Of a stretch of 64,000 nt of DNA, positions 44,829-60,439 are shown piece after piece; position 1 is the first letter of the stretch; each line of letters starts with the position of its first letter. The notes below the pieces were generated by a model. It saw nothing but the letters and a program-made list of their open reading frames with translations, was not told where the DNA came from and ran no database searches. The stretch spans positions 62,001 to 126,000 of the forward strand of contig JAIWNE010000068.1 in the NCBI GenBank assembly GCA_025331445.1, read 5' to 3'. Origin of the DNA: Blakeslea trispora (Eukaryota > Mucoromycota > Mucoromycetes > Mucorales > Choanephoraceae). The position numbers were made by a program, and so were the translations under genes.

Positions 44829-45074
44829 TCATCAACGGTTTGTTTGATATCAACTGGGTTTACAAGGTAATCTGTTGTTTCCCATTTGATCTTTTTTTTT
44901 TGTAACTTTATAGTGTGCGGTACAATAGCCTGCTTGAAATTTATATTATTTCATGCTAAAAGAGAAACATTTAAACGGCAGCCAAATGAAAACTTGCAAG
45001 ATACAACACAAAAGAACTATAATCAATACAATACCATAGACACTTGTGCTAAACTCCAGTTTATTCTAAAAACT

Positions 45075-45401
45075 TTACATAATTGTACACTTTTGACTAT
45101 GGTCAAAAAGCAACTCTTCCTGTTTTCTTGGGAGCAAAAAATTAGGTTCCACAATAAAGACCTTCTCATCTTTGGCCTTAAACACAGCAGACGAAAAGCC
45201 TTCTACATCTTCAACAGCATCAAATGTCATATTTATGGCAGCTGAGAGAATTTAACGAATATATTAGTCAACCATATTCAACTGATTTTTTTCTACCTTA
45301 CTTTGCTTGACATTGTGATCCTTTGCAATTGGACCTATTGGTTTGTGTTTGAGATTCAGAGCGTCTTTATAGTCATAATCGTCCTCGGCAAAAGTATACA
45401 T
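45075..45401 (-). CDS. Small protein with C-terminal CaaX motif, unknown function
   Basis: Two exons, 45302-45401 and 45075-45241, join in phase across a GTAAGG...CTCAG intron to 88 residues. It starts MYTFAEDDYDYKDALNLKHK, continues MTFDAVEDVEGFSSAVFKAK, and ends LLFDHSQKCTIM. CTIM fits a CaaX prenylation box (Met in the last position suits farnesyltransferase), which would attach the protein to membranes. It has no recognised domain and is not a Ggamma by its sequence. Alternative splicing from a GT just before the stop could extend it toward the LINE insertion site. Gene reality rests on frame, splice signals and composition only. Confidence 0.55.
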
Positions 45402-46399
45402 TATTGAGTCAAGTTAATAAAGAAAGCAAAAGGCACCACTTGATGCTTTTGAGAGTTCATCTATCACTACTTGCTCTCTTTGCTATTTATTAAAACTGGC
45501 TCATTGTTCTTGGTCTTTTCTTTATTACCATAAGAAGAAGCAAATGATGCAATTGCTTAATTAAACAAAAAGCTGACATTTTGACTCTTGGTAGCTATCA
45601 TATGATCAGAAAGCGAATCGTAACTCTATGAATGGATATCGCTTCCTTGCAATTGATATAGACTAAAGATGCAATGGAGAGTCTAAAGCTAACTCTTGTT
45701 GCAGAAGACAGACGAAATGTATATAGAGATAGTATTATCTGTCATTTTAGCGTTGAATAGTTTTTAGGGATACTAGTATTGTTGAAGAGATGTTTGCATA
45801 AACAGTAAAGCCTTGAGAAGGCTGATTTGAATTGCAGTCATGACGAGATTATCCAAAGGTGCTCGAATATTTCTGCTATTGATACTACTATTAAACACTC
45901 AAGTTGAAAGCACGAGAGCTATATTGGCAGCACTTGCACTCTAAAAGACTTCTTCTTTTTTCTTTTGGAAACAAAGGTATTGTTATTTAGTTTTTCCTTT
46001 AATAAAAGGTGAGATAAAGAGAAAATTGTATGATTCTGCTGGTCAAGCCTCAATCATGAAAGGTTTTATTCTATCCATTCTACTATAGTTTATGTCCTAT
46101 AATGGCCTTGTATAAGAAAAGATAAAAAGAATATAAGAGAGAAACAGAATGAATAGGCTGAACCATAAAATTTGGTCTAATCTATCAGTGGTAATTGAAG
46201 CAAACCTCATTCTTGACATTTGTCATTTTACAGAAAGAGGCGGGGAAATACTTAAAAAATTCCCGCACACGCATAAAAATTTCCATGTTAGTTCTACACA
46301 AAGCAAAGACAGCCCATAGCTATACTATTTTCTTTTGATTTCTTTAACAAAAAAAAAGCGTCTTGTGTATTTCTATCATAGAAGCAGTAGCTAATTAGC
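45402..46399. other. Intergenic, divergent promoter region
   Basis: About 1 kb between the CaaX gene and the two-TM gene. AT-rich; no coding frame or repeat recognised. Confidence 0.5.
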
Positions 46400-47878
46400 A
46401 TGAGCAACAGCAAGACAATCTCAAATACCCCAACATCACAAAGAAAAGCAATCTATTCTAGCCCTCGACTATTTACGCCACGTCAAAAGAAAAGGCAGAG
46501 ATCAGAAATTCGAAAATCTCAATATGCAGCATCAGAAAATCAAGTCGTTGGAAACGCAGAGCCAGAAACAGGAGGAAACTCGGTAAAGCCGCTTACTCCT
46601 ATCATTTCGTCTCCAGCTACAAGTACTCAGATTTCCTCACCCACAACATCATTTAGTAACGGTATCATGAATGGTTCAATTAGAACCTCAAATACATATC
46701 ATAGCGTCAACTATCTTGACTTTAACTCAGTATTTCCTTACAGCAACAAAGGATATGAAATTCGGCAAAAAACATTAGCGGAAGAGAGTAGACAATGGGA
46801 ATCGTTCTTTGATCCTCAGTATACCTTTGGTTCCTTCCAATATGGAGTAGGTAAACCTCCTAAGCAATACTTTTATCAAGGGCGCTGGCCGTTAGATATG
46901 CAAGACATAAGTAGTGCAACCCCATCTATGTTGAGGCGAAAAAGACTACAAGCCAAATCTGGCGGTACTCCTATCATGTCCAGCCAGTCTCCCAGAGGCT
47001 CTTTTGGTCATCAAAGCAACCTGTCATTTGCCGCACTTCCAAATCCGACACTACCTAACAAAGAACTTTTAGAGCCTCACACACAGTTGTTTTCACAAGA
47101 TGATCATGTGCCCAATAGCGGATCTAACAGCCAGATAGCAATTCTACCATGTCCTTCGTCAACATCATTTCCCAAATATAAAAATGTAGAAAATGAAAGA
47201 ATCTGGAAGGAAAGATTAGGGATGCTTCGCAAGATACAAGAAGTGGGGTTCAGCATAGAAATGAACGGAACCCAATTGGATCCTTACAGACAATCTGGAA
47301 AGGCTATCCGGCTTCATAAGCAGTTGTTGAAAACAGCAACAAAGATAAAGAATGAAGTGTCAGTTGAAATGTGTTCAGTAAATGATCCGGAACAAAAGGA
47401 ACCTGAACTGGATTCTGGATCTCAAACAATGGAAGCAAATCACCAAGCTAATATGTTTTCATTGGATATACCAATATCCAATCTAACTGAGGCTCAAGAC
47501 ATCTCTAGCTTGATTACGCTGGATGATGATATAACTGAAAAACCAGAAGATCGTCCAACAGATGAGCCTCTTGAGACACGGAGAAAGAACCGAACATCAT
47601 TTATGTTATTTGCCTTTGGCTTTCTGTTTCCTCCTTTATGGATTGTTGGTACATTTTACTCCCCAAGCTCATCTGTGCCACGAACAGTAGTGAGTAAAGA
47701 AATTGATCGAAAATGGAAAAAGTATTCGCGAAATTCCTTATTCGTACTGCTTTTCGCAATTGCTTCATCCTTTGTTTTGATCGCTACACTCAAGCCCAAA
47801 TTGTTAGGTTTTCGCAACAGTAACGAAAAAGCATACCAAGCTGACCGTGTTGTGTTTGATACGCGTGACCTAGATTGA
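46400..47878 (+). CDS. Fungal two-TM membrane protein with disordered Ser/Pro N-terminus
   Basis: Single exon, 492 residues. About 390 N-terminal residues are Ser/Thr/Pro/Gln-rich and probably disordered and cytosolic. The C-terminus has a basic RRKNRTS step, a first membrane segment FMLFAFGFLFPPLWIVGTFY, a basic loop (KEIDRKWKKYSRN) and a second segment FVLLFAIASSFVLIATL. The GFLFPPLWIVG-type hairpin is recurrent in fungal membrane proteins of unknown role, often serine-rich and phosphorylated. I cannot name the function. Confidence 0.75.
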   Translation: MSNSKTISNTPTSQRKAIYSSPRLFTPRQKKRQRSEIRKSQYAASENQVVGNAEPETGGNSVKPLTPIISSPATSTQISSPTTSFSNGIMNGSIRTSNTYHSVNYLDFNSVFPYSNKGYEIRQKTLAEESRQWESFFDPQYTFGSFQYGVGKPPKQYFYQGRWPLDMQDISSATPSMLRRKRLQAKSGGTPIMSSQSPRGSFGHQSNLSFAALPNPTLPNKELLEPHTQLFSQDDHVPNSGSNSQIAILPCPSSTSFPKYKNVENERIWKERLGMLRKIQEVGFSIEMNGTQLDPYRQSGKAIRLHKQLLKTATKIKNEVSVEMCSVNDPEQKEPELDSGSQTMEANHQANMFSLDIPISNLTEAQDISSLITLDDDITEKPEDRPTDEPLETRRKNRTSFMLFAFGFLFPPLWIVGTFYSPSSSVPRTVVSKEIDRKWKKYSRNSLFVLLFAIASSFVLIATLKPKLLGFRNSNEKAYQADRVVFDTRDLD

Positions 47879-48876
47879 CTTGCGATACATCTCGTGTTGA
47901 CAGTTTAGAACTGACTAAAAAGGGGAGGGTATACCCAAAAAAAAAAAACGCTGTAGTATAAACAACAAATAAAGTCATCGTACATACAGATATACATTCG
48001 TATGTAAAGATCATATGAGTTCGTGCTAACTCTAGTATTAAATAAAAGGTGCATCTTATATTTGTTTGAGGCAGGGCTAATGTGAATGATTACTTCAACA
48101 TTTGAACTATAGAGTTAACTACCAGCATTCTTTAAAACATGTGCATTTTTTTTATCACTTTCTGATCATGAGGTGCTCAAAATGCCTGGAAATAACCTCC
48201 CGTTCTATATATTTTATAGAACAAAGTAAAGAAGCAGTATACCTTATTTGTTTTAAGAGGCTTAGCAAAATCAATAAAGGAAGCTTGGGCAGCTATGCAT
48301 GAAAATTCAACTCGTTTTTTTTTATACAGAGGAATTATTTTCTCTGAGAAAAGAACATGCAGAAGACTTTTGAAATTGCTGGCTTCTCAGTCTCTACTTT
48401 CATATTTGATCGAAAATAGTATAGAACAAAGACCTGAATGCCCCACATAGTCCAGGTTACATAATACACAGACTTTTTTTTTTTTACACAAGACATCTTC
48501 TTTATGCAATGAACCACAAGACGCATTACCTTTAAGATAAAGTTAATGAGAAGATAAAACTAGAGGAAGCATAAGCTATTCCTTCATTAGCTTTTAGCTC
48601 TCTTCTTTAACATCTATAAGCAGCTCCTATCTATTCGTTGTTATCCCCTCAGCATGTTTGACAATTAAGGAAGCAATTTACATTGTATTCTATCATTGAG
48701 TAACTTTAGGCAAAACCCTTAATCATAAGATCGCCTTGTTAATTAAGTTTTCTAAATAGATTTTGTCAACGCCTAATTGATCTTGGTTTATCTAATCCAA
48801 GGTGTTGGTATCGAGTTTGGGAGTTTTCTATTTATTTAAGCAGTTGTTTTGCATTTATACTAAATGTCAACACGCC
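47879..48876. other. Intergenic between convergent genes
   Basis: About 1 kb, AT-rich, 3' UTRs of two convergent genes. No RNA gene or repeat recognised. Confidence 0.5.
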
Positions 48877-51432
48877 CTATTTTTTCTTGAATTTCAAAAG
48901 AGAAGATAGCAAAACATCAACTGGTCCAGCCTTCTTGAGAAACTCATGCTATAGATTCTTGGGATTAGTTCATGCTTTTCAAAAGATCAAACCACTTACT
49001 TTAAGTAGTTCTGAGGCTGTTGCTCGGGACCTGACATCTACACATAAACATACAGCTAAATAGTTTTTAAGCTCTCTAGAAAGTCTCTCTGGACTCTTTA
49101 AAGAAGGTGTGCCATTTGTCGCAATGAGATAAAGTGCCTTTAAAGGTTCTTCATCCAGATAAGGTGGTTCATTCTCAATCATCTCAATTGCCATGATTCC
49201 CAAAGACCATATATCGACTTTTGCATCATATTCTTTTTGTTTGACAATTTCTGGTGCCATCTAAACGAATCATAGTTAGCATTCTTGAACTTGTGAACAA
49301 GAAATTCGTTACCCAATAAGGTGTCCCAACCATGGTGGCTCTTTTGTTTCTTTGATCAGTCAGTTTAGCACAATAACCAAAGTCGCTTATTTTGACTTGA
49401 CCCTGAAAGTTTAAGAGCACGTTGTCGGACTTGATGTCACGATGAATGATGTTATGCGAATGCAGGTGATCGAGCCCTTTAGCTGTCTAATTATACTCAA
49501 CATACTAGCCATGTTTTCATTTGTTTTTTTTTTTGCTGAATGTTACCTCAAAACAAACAGTAGCAATCTGCTGCTCTGACATACTGTTGTGTTCAATAAC
49601 ATCTGTCAAAGCGCCTCCTTCCATGTATTCCATCACAACCCATAAATTGCCTCGTACTAGAAATGAGTCTAAAAAATTGACAATGTTATCGTGTTGGGAC
49701 TCTTTCATAATCATGATCTCATTCACAATAAGGTCAAGTCGAGACTGCTTTGATAAATCCATTTGCTTCACGGCTACCTTTGCGATTGTCGATAGATGAG
49801 TTGCTAGATAGACTGAACCAGATGCTCTATTTTTTTTTTCAATATAAACGATGTCAATTTCATGACACAAATGGTAAGGCAAATAAATAGACACATACCC
49901 TTGTCCAATCCGTTTCGTCTTTTTGTATAATAAGTTTGGATCGCCCGAAGTTACAACAGATCCTATTTAAAAACAAATAAATCTCTTTTGTGCATTCTCT
50001 ATTTTGAGTAACTTACTTAATTTTTCCATAATTTGTGAATCACTCATTGTGCTGATACGCTGGTCTTTTTTAGCGGATGAGTTTAAATCTTTCATTTTGC
50101 TTAGTTTTTCATGATGTATGTTGGATGGAACAGGTGTAGAGACTTGAGGTTGAAGGTCTGGAGGCATTTTTTTTGCCTTTTGAAGCTCCATTGTTTCTTT
50201 GGTTCGTTTAACTAAAGTACCTTCTCGATCCAAGGCGGCTGCAGCCTCTTTTAGTCTTTCTTTTTCCAATTTGAAATGATTGGCACGGTCAATTGATTGT
50301 TGTCTCGAATGATTTTCTTTCTTTGTTATGACTCTAATAGGAAGTGATCCACTCAGATTGTTTGGACTGGGTAGAGGAGATTTGTATGCAGCCATTTTGG
50401 GTTTTGGGGTATCCTTATGACTCGAATAAGCCGATTTATTACAATTGCATTGATTTAGTCAACTTACTTCTTCAGCTACTTTTGGCATCTTCACAACCAC
50501 TTGATTCTTGATGAACGCAAAAGAAAAAAAGACATTGTTAAAAAAAACACAGTCAATTTCTTGCTGAAAAGATCATACAAACCTCAGCATGGTATTTGTT
50601 CACTGATTCAACATTGTTCATGACGGGTCTAAAGGGTGGTTCTCTAATATACCTAGGTGCAGGTGTTGACTGACTGGCCTTTAAACTGTCACTTCTACTG
50701 ATCTTTTCATCCTGTTTGATTTCATTTGGTTTAGTCTGATAAAGTTTGTTCTGTTCAACAAACGTATTCTTTTCAACTCTCGATTGTTCTGTGTAAAACT
50801 CAAGTGCCTCTAATACTGCTTGAGGATTTTTTGCTGCATCTTCTGGAGTGATTTTTGATCCTTTTAATAGTGCATTCCATTGATCAGGAAGTCCCTACAA
50901 AAAAAAAAGAGGTGAACATACTTTAGCTTATTTTTTTTTTCGGGGGGAAATTCTCCTTACGGTAAATGCACCTGATATAGGATCGAATCCAACATGAACT
51001 TGATGTACAAAGTTAGTAGGGCCTGAAGCGCCTAAAGGAGATCTCTGAATTAACGTTAGACAAGGTTTATGGTATGATGAAAGGCATGGTCACACACGTT
51101 ATATATCTCATCCATCCAAGAATAGAGTTCTTCATCATTGCGGCATGCAATATAGTAAGATTTTATTCTAGTCCCAAGTTCAAAGCAATAGGGTCTAGCT
51201 TCTGATCTTGCTACAGCCGTGATATCTTTTAGGAAAACAAGAGCAACGCATTGGCCTGTTTGCTATACGACATTGATTAAAGGGCTACATTATTTGTTTA
51301 TTCTTTATTTACTTCGTTACGGTGAAAAGTAATTGTTTGTTCGCGCAATACAACATAACGCTTGGACCAAATCCATGATCTTAAACCATCTTCTTTAACG
51401 TGAAGATATCCATCTTTCTTTATTTCTGCCAT
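48877..51432 (-). CDS. PAK-family kinase with PH and CRIB domains (Cla4-type)
   Basis: Cdc42/Rac effector kinase for polarity, septins and MAPK signalling. It starts [20 protein letters not shown] (ATG 51432); this is the PH domain, through [25 protein letters not shown] motif follows, [20 protein letters not shown], then a long Lys/Glu-rich linker. The kinase has [39 protein letters not shown] and GTPYWMAPE, all intact. The last exon restores [14 protein letters not shown] and ends KFKKK at 48877. PH plus CRIB marks the Cla4/Skm1 branch and not Ste20. About ten short introns. It is divergent from the Ste12 gene. Confidence 0.93.
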
Positions 51433-52481
51433 TGTTTTCTTTCAATAAATCTAACAAAAAAGAAGAAGAAGAGAGAGAGAAAACCAAAGAAAAGAAAAAA
51501 ATAAAAATAAAAAAGGGAGCCAAGTTAAAAGGAGAACAAAAGGGAGACAAAGAAACAAAAAAAATATAAGTTATTTAGAATATGTTTTGCACTCAGGAGT
51601 CTTTTTTTTTTTCTTTCTCTAAGCTAGAGTCTTGTAGTGTCAAATTGTAAAGTTAATTTCAAAACGCCCGTCTTGAATTTCGAATGCTTAAGGTTACTCA
51701 AAGAGGACTGCTGACCTGTTTCGCCATCGGAAAGACTTCCGGACACTTCTCCTTATTGTTATGCCGCGTGCTTAGATAGAATGCAGGGCAGTGCTTAATT
51801 GAGAGGGAAAAGAGTAGTTCTATTCTTTACCGTTTCCTCGTGATGTATGCATGTAATCAAAGTAAGAAGTCATAATAATAACAATAATAAAGATGGATAT
51901 GGTTGAGAAAAGCATCTACATATAATCTACAAGGTATTTGGGATGTGAAGAAAATAAACAATTCAAGATATGTACGTTTATGTATATATATAAATACATG
52001 GTAACTAAATTCACCATACTTTAAATTAGTAATAGCCTATATTACAAAAAAGAAAATCACTTGCATTAAACAAACCTGCTATAAGCTGCATGTAATTCTA
52101 AGCTTGCTTCAAAAAAAAAACTTGTCTGACCTAATCCATTTCCCCTCTCCCCCCTTATTTTTGTTTTTTTTACTAATGTATGTGTACTTCTTTCTGTCTC
52201 TTTTCAATTTATATATATATATATATATGATGTGCATTTGCCGTACAAACATTTTATTTTCCCTCTTTCCCTTTTTTTTTTTCTCTTCACTCTTTTTCTT
52301 TACTCTTTTCTTTTACTTTTTTTTTTTTAAACCTTTTTAACCTATCTTTTTTTTTTACCCTTTTTTTTTGTGTATATTTTTATTGTATTATATAAGAATC
52401 ATAAAACTATAAAAAAAAAAACCTAAAAAAAAATCCCCCCCAAAGCATTAGCTATTCTATATACTTTTCTAAATATATACA
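51433..52481. promoter_or_regulatory. Shared divergent promoter region of PAK and Ste12
   Basis: 1049 bases between the two start codons. Near Ste12 it is strongly pyrimidine-rich with poly-T runs, a (TA)n tract at 52210-52227 and A/C runs next to the ATG, suggesting a long leader. No specific operator can be defined. A pheromone-response element (TGAAACA) is not obvious, but I did not search exhaustively. Confidence 0.45.
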
Positions 52482-54997
52482 ATGCAACAACAACAGCAAC
52501 AGCGAGCTGTGATGAAAACATATAGTAAAAAGCAAATTGAGGAAAATGTCGCGTCCAGCTACTGCTTTCCACCACCTACAAATGCAACTACAACTTCTAG
52601 ATTGCTTCAAATTGATGACATGAAATTATTTTTTGCTACTGCAACACAACAATGGGAGCACAATAAGCAATTAAAACGCTTTGCACTACCTGCTGGAGAG
52701 AGCATTTCGTGTGTTTTATGGGATGACTTGTTCTTTATAACAGGCACTGATATAGTACGATCATTGACATTTCGTTTTCATGCGTTCGGAAGACCAGTTA
52801 CAAATCCGAAAAAGTTCGAAGAAGGTATCTTTAGTGACTTGCGCAACTTGAAGCCCGGACATGATGCTCGTCTAGAAGAACCAAAATCTGAATTGTTGGA
52901 TATGCTCTATAAAAATAACTGCATTCGAACACAAAAGAAACAGAAAGTCTTCTTTTGGTTTTCTGTACCTCATGATCGTCTTTTTCTTGATGCCCTTGAA
53001 CGTGATCTAAAACGTGAAAAGATGGGTATGGAACCAACAACTCAGGCTGTTGCTGAGCCTGCTACCACCATCTCCTTGGATTCAACTCAGGAGTTGTTTG
53101 ATCAGCTCAGAAAGTCCATTTCCCAATCGGCTGCAGCTACTGCTCAGGTCATTGAACAACAACAGGAGAAAGATACTTCCGCCATTGGTAAATTTTTATA
53201 TACATTTATAGTATCCTGTAATTAACTGTCTCCTTAAATCCTATAGTGACTAATCGCCATCACAACCCCAACTGGTCTTCTCCCACACCAACAGCTACAC
53301 AGTGGTCCTCTAGGATCGAACGTATCGCTTCCCAATCAAAGAGATCGCGCGTCAACTCAGTCCTTAACGATCCTGGTCAGCAACAGAACAAACACCATTA
53401 TCATAGTTTGAGTCATAGCTCTTATTTAAATAACATAAACAAGAGTCCAGCTCGGCCATCTAGCTCACGTTCCTTCCAACGTTCTCATGATGTTTCCAAG
53501 TCATCACCTATCATGTACCCGTCACAAGATGTTGTGGATCCTATTGCTCATGGTGTTCATCAATTAGAGCTCTCAGCTACTAAAAGTGCAACCAGTCAAC
53601 ACAGTGACAGCAGCAGTAGTAGCAGTAGTACTTCAAAAAGCAAAGCAGTCCTACCCTCTAAATCACTTGATTCAAACGCAATGAGAAAGACTAAAACTAT
53701 ATTTGGTAACTTTAGTCTTTTTGATGGTTCACCAACCTATAAGCAACGTAGACGTAGAGCAGCCTCTGTCTCGACCTCGGCTTTGACCCCACCTATTGCT
53801 GGTGGACCGGACCGTATTCGTCGTCATGACAAATGCCATTTGCGAACACAATCGAATCATCCCAATACGAATCTGAACGTTCAGAGTACGAGTCGTCTTG
53901 CTATGGCAGCTGCCAAAGCGGGATATATTCAAAATCATCCGATGATGATGCCCTCCCTGACTTGGCAACAGCCTGTGCAACAAGACTATTATTGTCCCAT
54001 TGATAACTGTAGACATATGTTTAAGCGCCCCGAGCACCTTGATCGACATATGCAATCTTTGCATGCATTTGTTTGTAACCTCTGTGGCAAGCAGTTCTTG
54101 AGATCTGAAAACCTTGCTGAGCATCATCGTATGGAGCATGCCAATCAAGCTTTGGATAGCTTTCAACAAGATGACCATCAAGATGACGATTCTTCTTTTG
54201 ATGATCACTTCCATCCATCTTCGTCTTCCTCTTCGTTTTTCCATGCGGGACAACATAGTATGTGTCAGCCTCATGATTCCATGATTCAACAGGGAATCTA
54301 TGCATCTCCCCGTTCTTCCTTTGATAGCTCGAGATCAAACCAATGGTCTCACCAACAAGATCAAAGCAAGCCCAGTAGTCGTTGCAGTACCTTGAGCCCA
54401 ATGCAAGATGCTGATTACGATATGCCAGATAGTCAGCAATCAAACGAGAGTCAAGTCGTCAGTTGTTCTCAAGATATTCTATCAAACCACCCTACTCCAT
54501 TTGGCATCAAGCTTGAGGCTATCGAGACTTCATTGCTACCTCAACCTTCTTCATCCTCATCTTCCTCGCTCTCTTCTTTATCGAATGGAATCATGACGAT
54601 GAAAAAGGGATCCTTTGAAGATGACTTTTCATCTTCCTCTGCTTCATCACCATCATTTGCATTTCAACAACAACAACAAATCAACAAAATGCTTAACCAT
54701 GATGCCAGCTTTATGAACGACAACCCTAAAGTAAACTGTTCATCCGTATATGCTCCAATGACATTGCTTTCACCTTTCAAACCAAACTACCATCAGCAAA
54801 TGATGACCGTGAATCCATTGACCGATACACAAAACTTGGCCTACCCATCTCAACAACATCTGTATCAGTCTACTGACAGTTTGGAAGATGATTACATGTT
54901 AGCAGACCAACTGTCTATATATGCACCTTTTGTAAATCCATCAGCTTACTCTCCTTTTACAGCATCACCTGATATGAAATATAGTTTTGGCGCCTAA
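52482..54997 (+). CDS. STE12: Ste12-family transcription factor with C2H2 zinc fingers
   Basis: Fungal MAPK-controlled regulator of mating, filamentation and virulence-type growth. Exons 52482-53187 and 53247-54997 join in phase (GTAAAT...TATAG) to 818 residues. The STE homeodomain-like DNA-binding region is residues ~35-175 (LLQIDDMKLFFATATQQWEH, RFALPAGESISCVLWDDLF, ITGTDIVRSLTFRFHAFGRP). Two C2H2 fingers near residues 480-535 follow: CPIDNCRHMFKRPEHLDRHM and CNLCGKQFLRSENLAEHHRM, the arrangement of non-yeast Ste12. The rest is Ser/Gln/Asp-rich, likely activation and regulatory regions. Confidence 0.95.
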
Positions 54998-55321
54998 ATC
55001 AACAAAAAAAAGCCCTGATTAACAATTACTCTCATTCTATTTATTCCTCTCTTATAGCCCTATGCATGAACCTTATTTTCTTTTTTCTTATTCTTATGCC
55101 CCCCTCTCTCCCTCACTTTATTTTATTCTTATATCAGTAGAATTACGGCAGCAATTATTAGTAGTTAAACATATGACCAACATTTTATTATTATTTCAAA
55201 AAAAAAAATGTTAGCAGTGAAATTATGTACAAGATTTAATTTATAAACACACCCTTTTTATTTTCTCTTTCTTATTCCCCCCTTCTTTCCTTCTTTCTTT
55301 TCTTTTTTAAATCATTAAAGC
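54998..55321. other. Intergenic between Ste12 and amine oxidase
   Basis: About 320 bases, CT-rich in its second half; Ste12 3' UTR and amine-oxidase promoter. No further feature. Confidence 0.5.
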
Positions 55322-57160
55322 ATGTATTTTGAGTATGTACTTTCTGCTCTTGTATGCCTAATCAAGGTGGTAGAGCCTAAACTTTTAGAGACAAATGTTA
55401 TTATTTTGGGTGCAGGAGCATCAGGCATTTCTGCTGCTCAGACATTAGACAAAAAAGGCATCCATGATTTCCTGATTGTGGATGCTCAAGGTTTTGTTGG
55501 AGGTGAGACATGTTTAGTCAAACATTGTTGTTGGTAAAGGGGTAACCTGATTTTGTTAGGTCGTGTTCAACATTTGCCTTTTGGACAGAACATTGTTGAA
55601 ATAGGTGCAAATTGGGCAAGTGTATAAAAAAGACAAGAAGAAAAACGTTGGATCTGATTGTTTGCTCAGATATACGGAAAAGGAAAAAACCCCATTCATG
55701 CACTTGCTGTGCGCCATGGACTACAAACAACTCCAAATGATAAAAACAACCTGGCCTATTTCGATGACAATGGCTTCTTGACCAATCAAGATGAGGGAAC
55801 AAAAGTAAGTCGATCATTCGATTTAGTAAAGTCGAAACTAGTTGACTACGCAGGTAAGCAAGCATCAAATTTGTTGTTAAAGCAATCTAAAATAAAAATT
55901 TCAAGAGGAGCGCATGAAACGCAATCAGGTGGATCTATCAAGTCGGTCTGCTCTCAGCCTTATTGGTTGGCAACCTGACAGTCCATTAAAGGCAGCAGTC
56001 GAGTATTTTAATATCGATTGGGAATTTTCAGAGCCAGCCGAGATGTGTTCATTGGATTATGCTACTGGTACAGCAGATGCTGTTGATGGTTCTTACCCAC
56101 TTGGAAATGACTTTGTTGTAGACAAAAGGTATTTCATGTTGATCTTTTTTTTTTCTGTATGGTCTCTCATTTCTCTCTCTGACATGAAGAGGATTTAATC
56201 ATATCCTACAGCAAGAGTCAAAGATGTTTTTAACAGAAAATGACAATCGCCTGATGTTAAATACGACAGTGACAAAAGTCATTTACCATGATCATGGTGT
56301 AACAGTTCATACCTTAAATGGAGACGTCATTGTAGCCAAATATGCTATATGCACATTTTCGTAACTATAGCAAACAAAACAAGGGTAAGGAGATGATGGG
56401 CTTAACTCTTTTTCTCTAGTTTAGGTGTACTGCAAGGTAATTCTGTCCAGTTTGAACCTGTGTTTCCCGAATGGAAAAGGGAATCTCTATTGAGCTTTCA
56501 CATGACAACCTATACCAAGATATTTCTGAGATTTGAGCAAAAGTTTTGGGATGATTGGCAGGTAATGCTTATTTGTTTGTGATCTAAAAAAAAAGACAAT
56601 ATGAACATAAAAAAAGTTTATAGTTTGCCTTGTATGCCAGTAACGTGACACGGCATGGTGGACATTATACGGTTTGGCAAAACTTGAATGCACCTGGTTA
56701 TCTCTTTAGAGCGAGTGATAACATCTTGATGGTTACCACAACAGATAAAGAATCACAGAGAATTGAGCGTATGGCTAACACACAAGTGCAAAAGGAAATC
56801 ATGTCTGTCCTTCGACGCATGTTTCCTTCTAAAGTGATAGAAAAGCCGATAGACATACTTATTCCAAGGTGGTCTCAGAACCCTTTGTTTGGTGGTTCTT
56901 ATTCAAACTGGCCTATTGGCGCATCTAAAAGACATCACATCAATATGAAGGCTCCTCTTAATAACAGATTATGGTTTGCAGGTGAAGCCATGTCGGCTGA
57001 TTACTATGGTTACTTACATGGTGCATGGATAGAGGGACAGTCGGTAGCTAAGAGCATTTCAGAATGCCTGATAAAGCATCGCTGCCCTGTTTATGAGCAA
57101 CATGAATATGTAACTGGGTGTGACACTGAAAGTAAACCAAGATTTTTTAGACAATCATAG
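55322..57160 (+). CDS. FAD-dependent amine oxidase (polyamine-oxidase-like), probably secreted
   Basis: Oxidises amines, probably polyamines, with FAD. It begins MYFEYVLSALVCLIKV, a likely signal peptide, then the Rossmann motif NVIILGAGASGISAAQTL. Exon 1 ends at 55502; exon 2 starts at 55560 (RVQHLPFGQNIVEIGANWAS); further exons carry IYGKGKNPIHALA and DSPLKAAVEYFNIDWEFSEP, and the last (from about 56619) ends in NNRLWFAGEAMSADYYGYLH with AWIEGQSVA, the C-terminal FAD-binding signature. About seven introns. The exact amine substrate cannot be read. A signal peptide would fit extracellular or vacuolar polyamine oxidases. Confidence 0.9.
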
Positions 57161-57347
57161 AATCAAGGACACACATGCACATCTTTATAATAAAAAAACG
57201 ATTGGTTTTGATTGTTCAAACCAAAGAGAAAGCATGTATTGTTTAATTCAGTTTAGAGATAAATGTATGCTTTTTTGATTCAAAAAAAAAACACTAGTTA
57301 AAATAGAGGTATGAGGGAATCCTTTTTTTTTTTTATTGTTTTATTTT

Positions 57348-60439
<3,092 letters not shown>

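Noticed and set aside
44886..45245. 119-codon plus frame over the CaaX gene
   Set aside because: It is antisense to the two spliced minus-strand exons, which have better splice signals and composition.
52104..52340. 78-codon plus frame rich in Phe/Leu before Ste12
   Set aside because: Translation of poly-T and TA runs in the promoter/leader.
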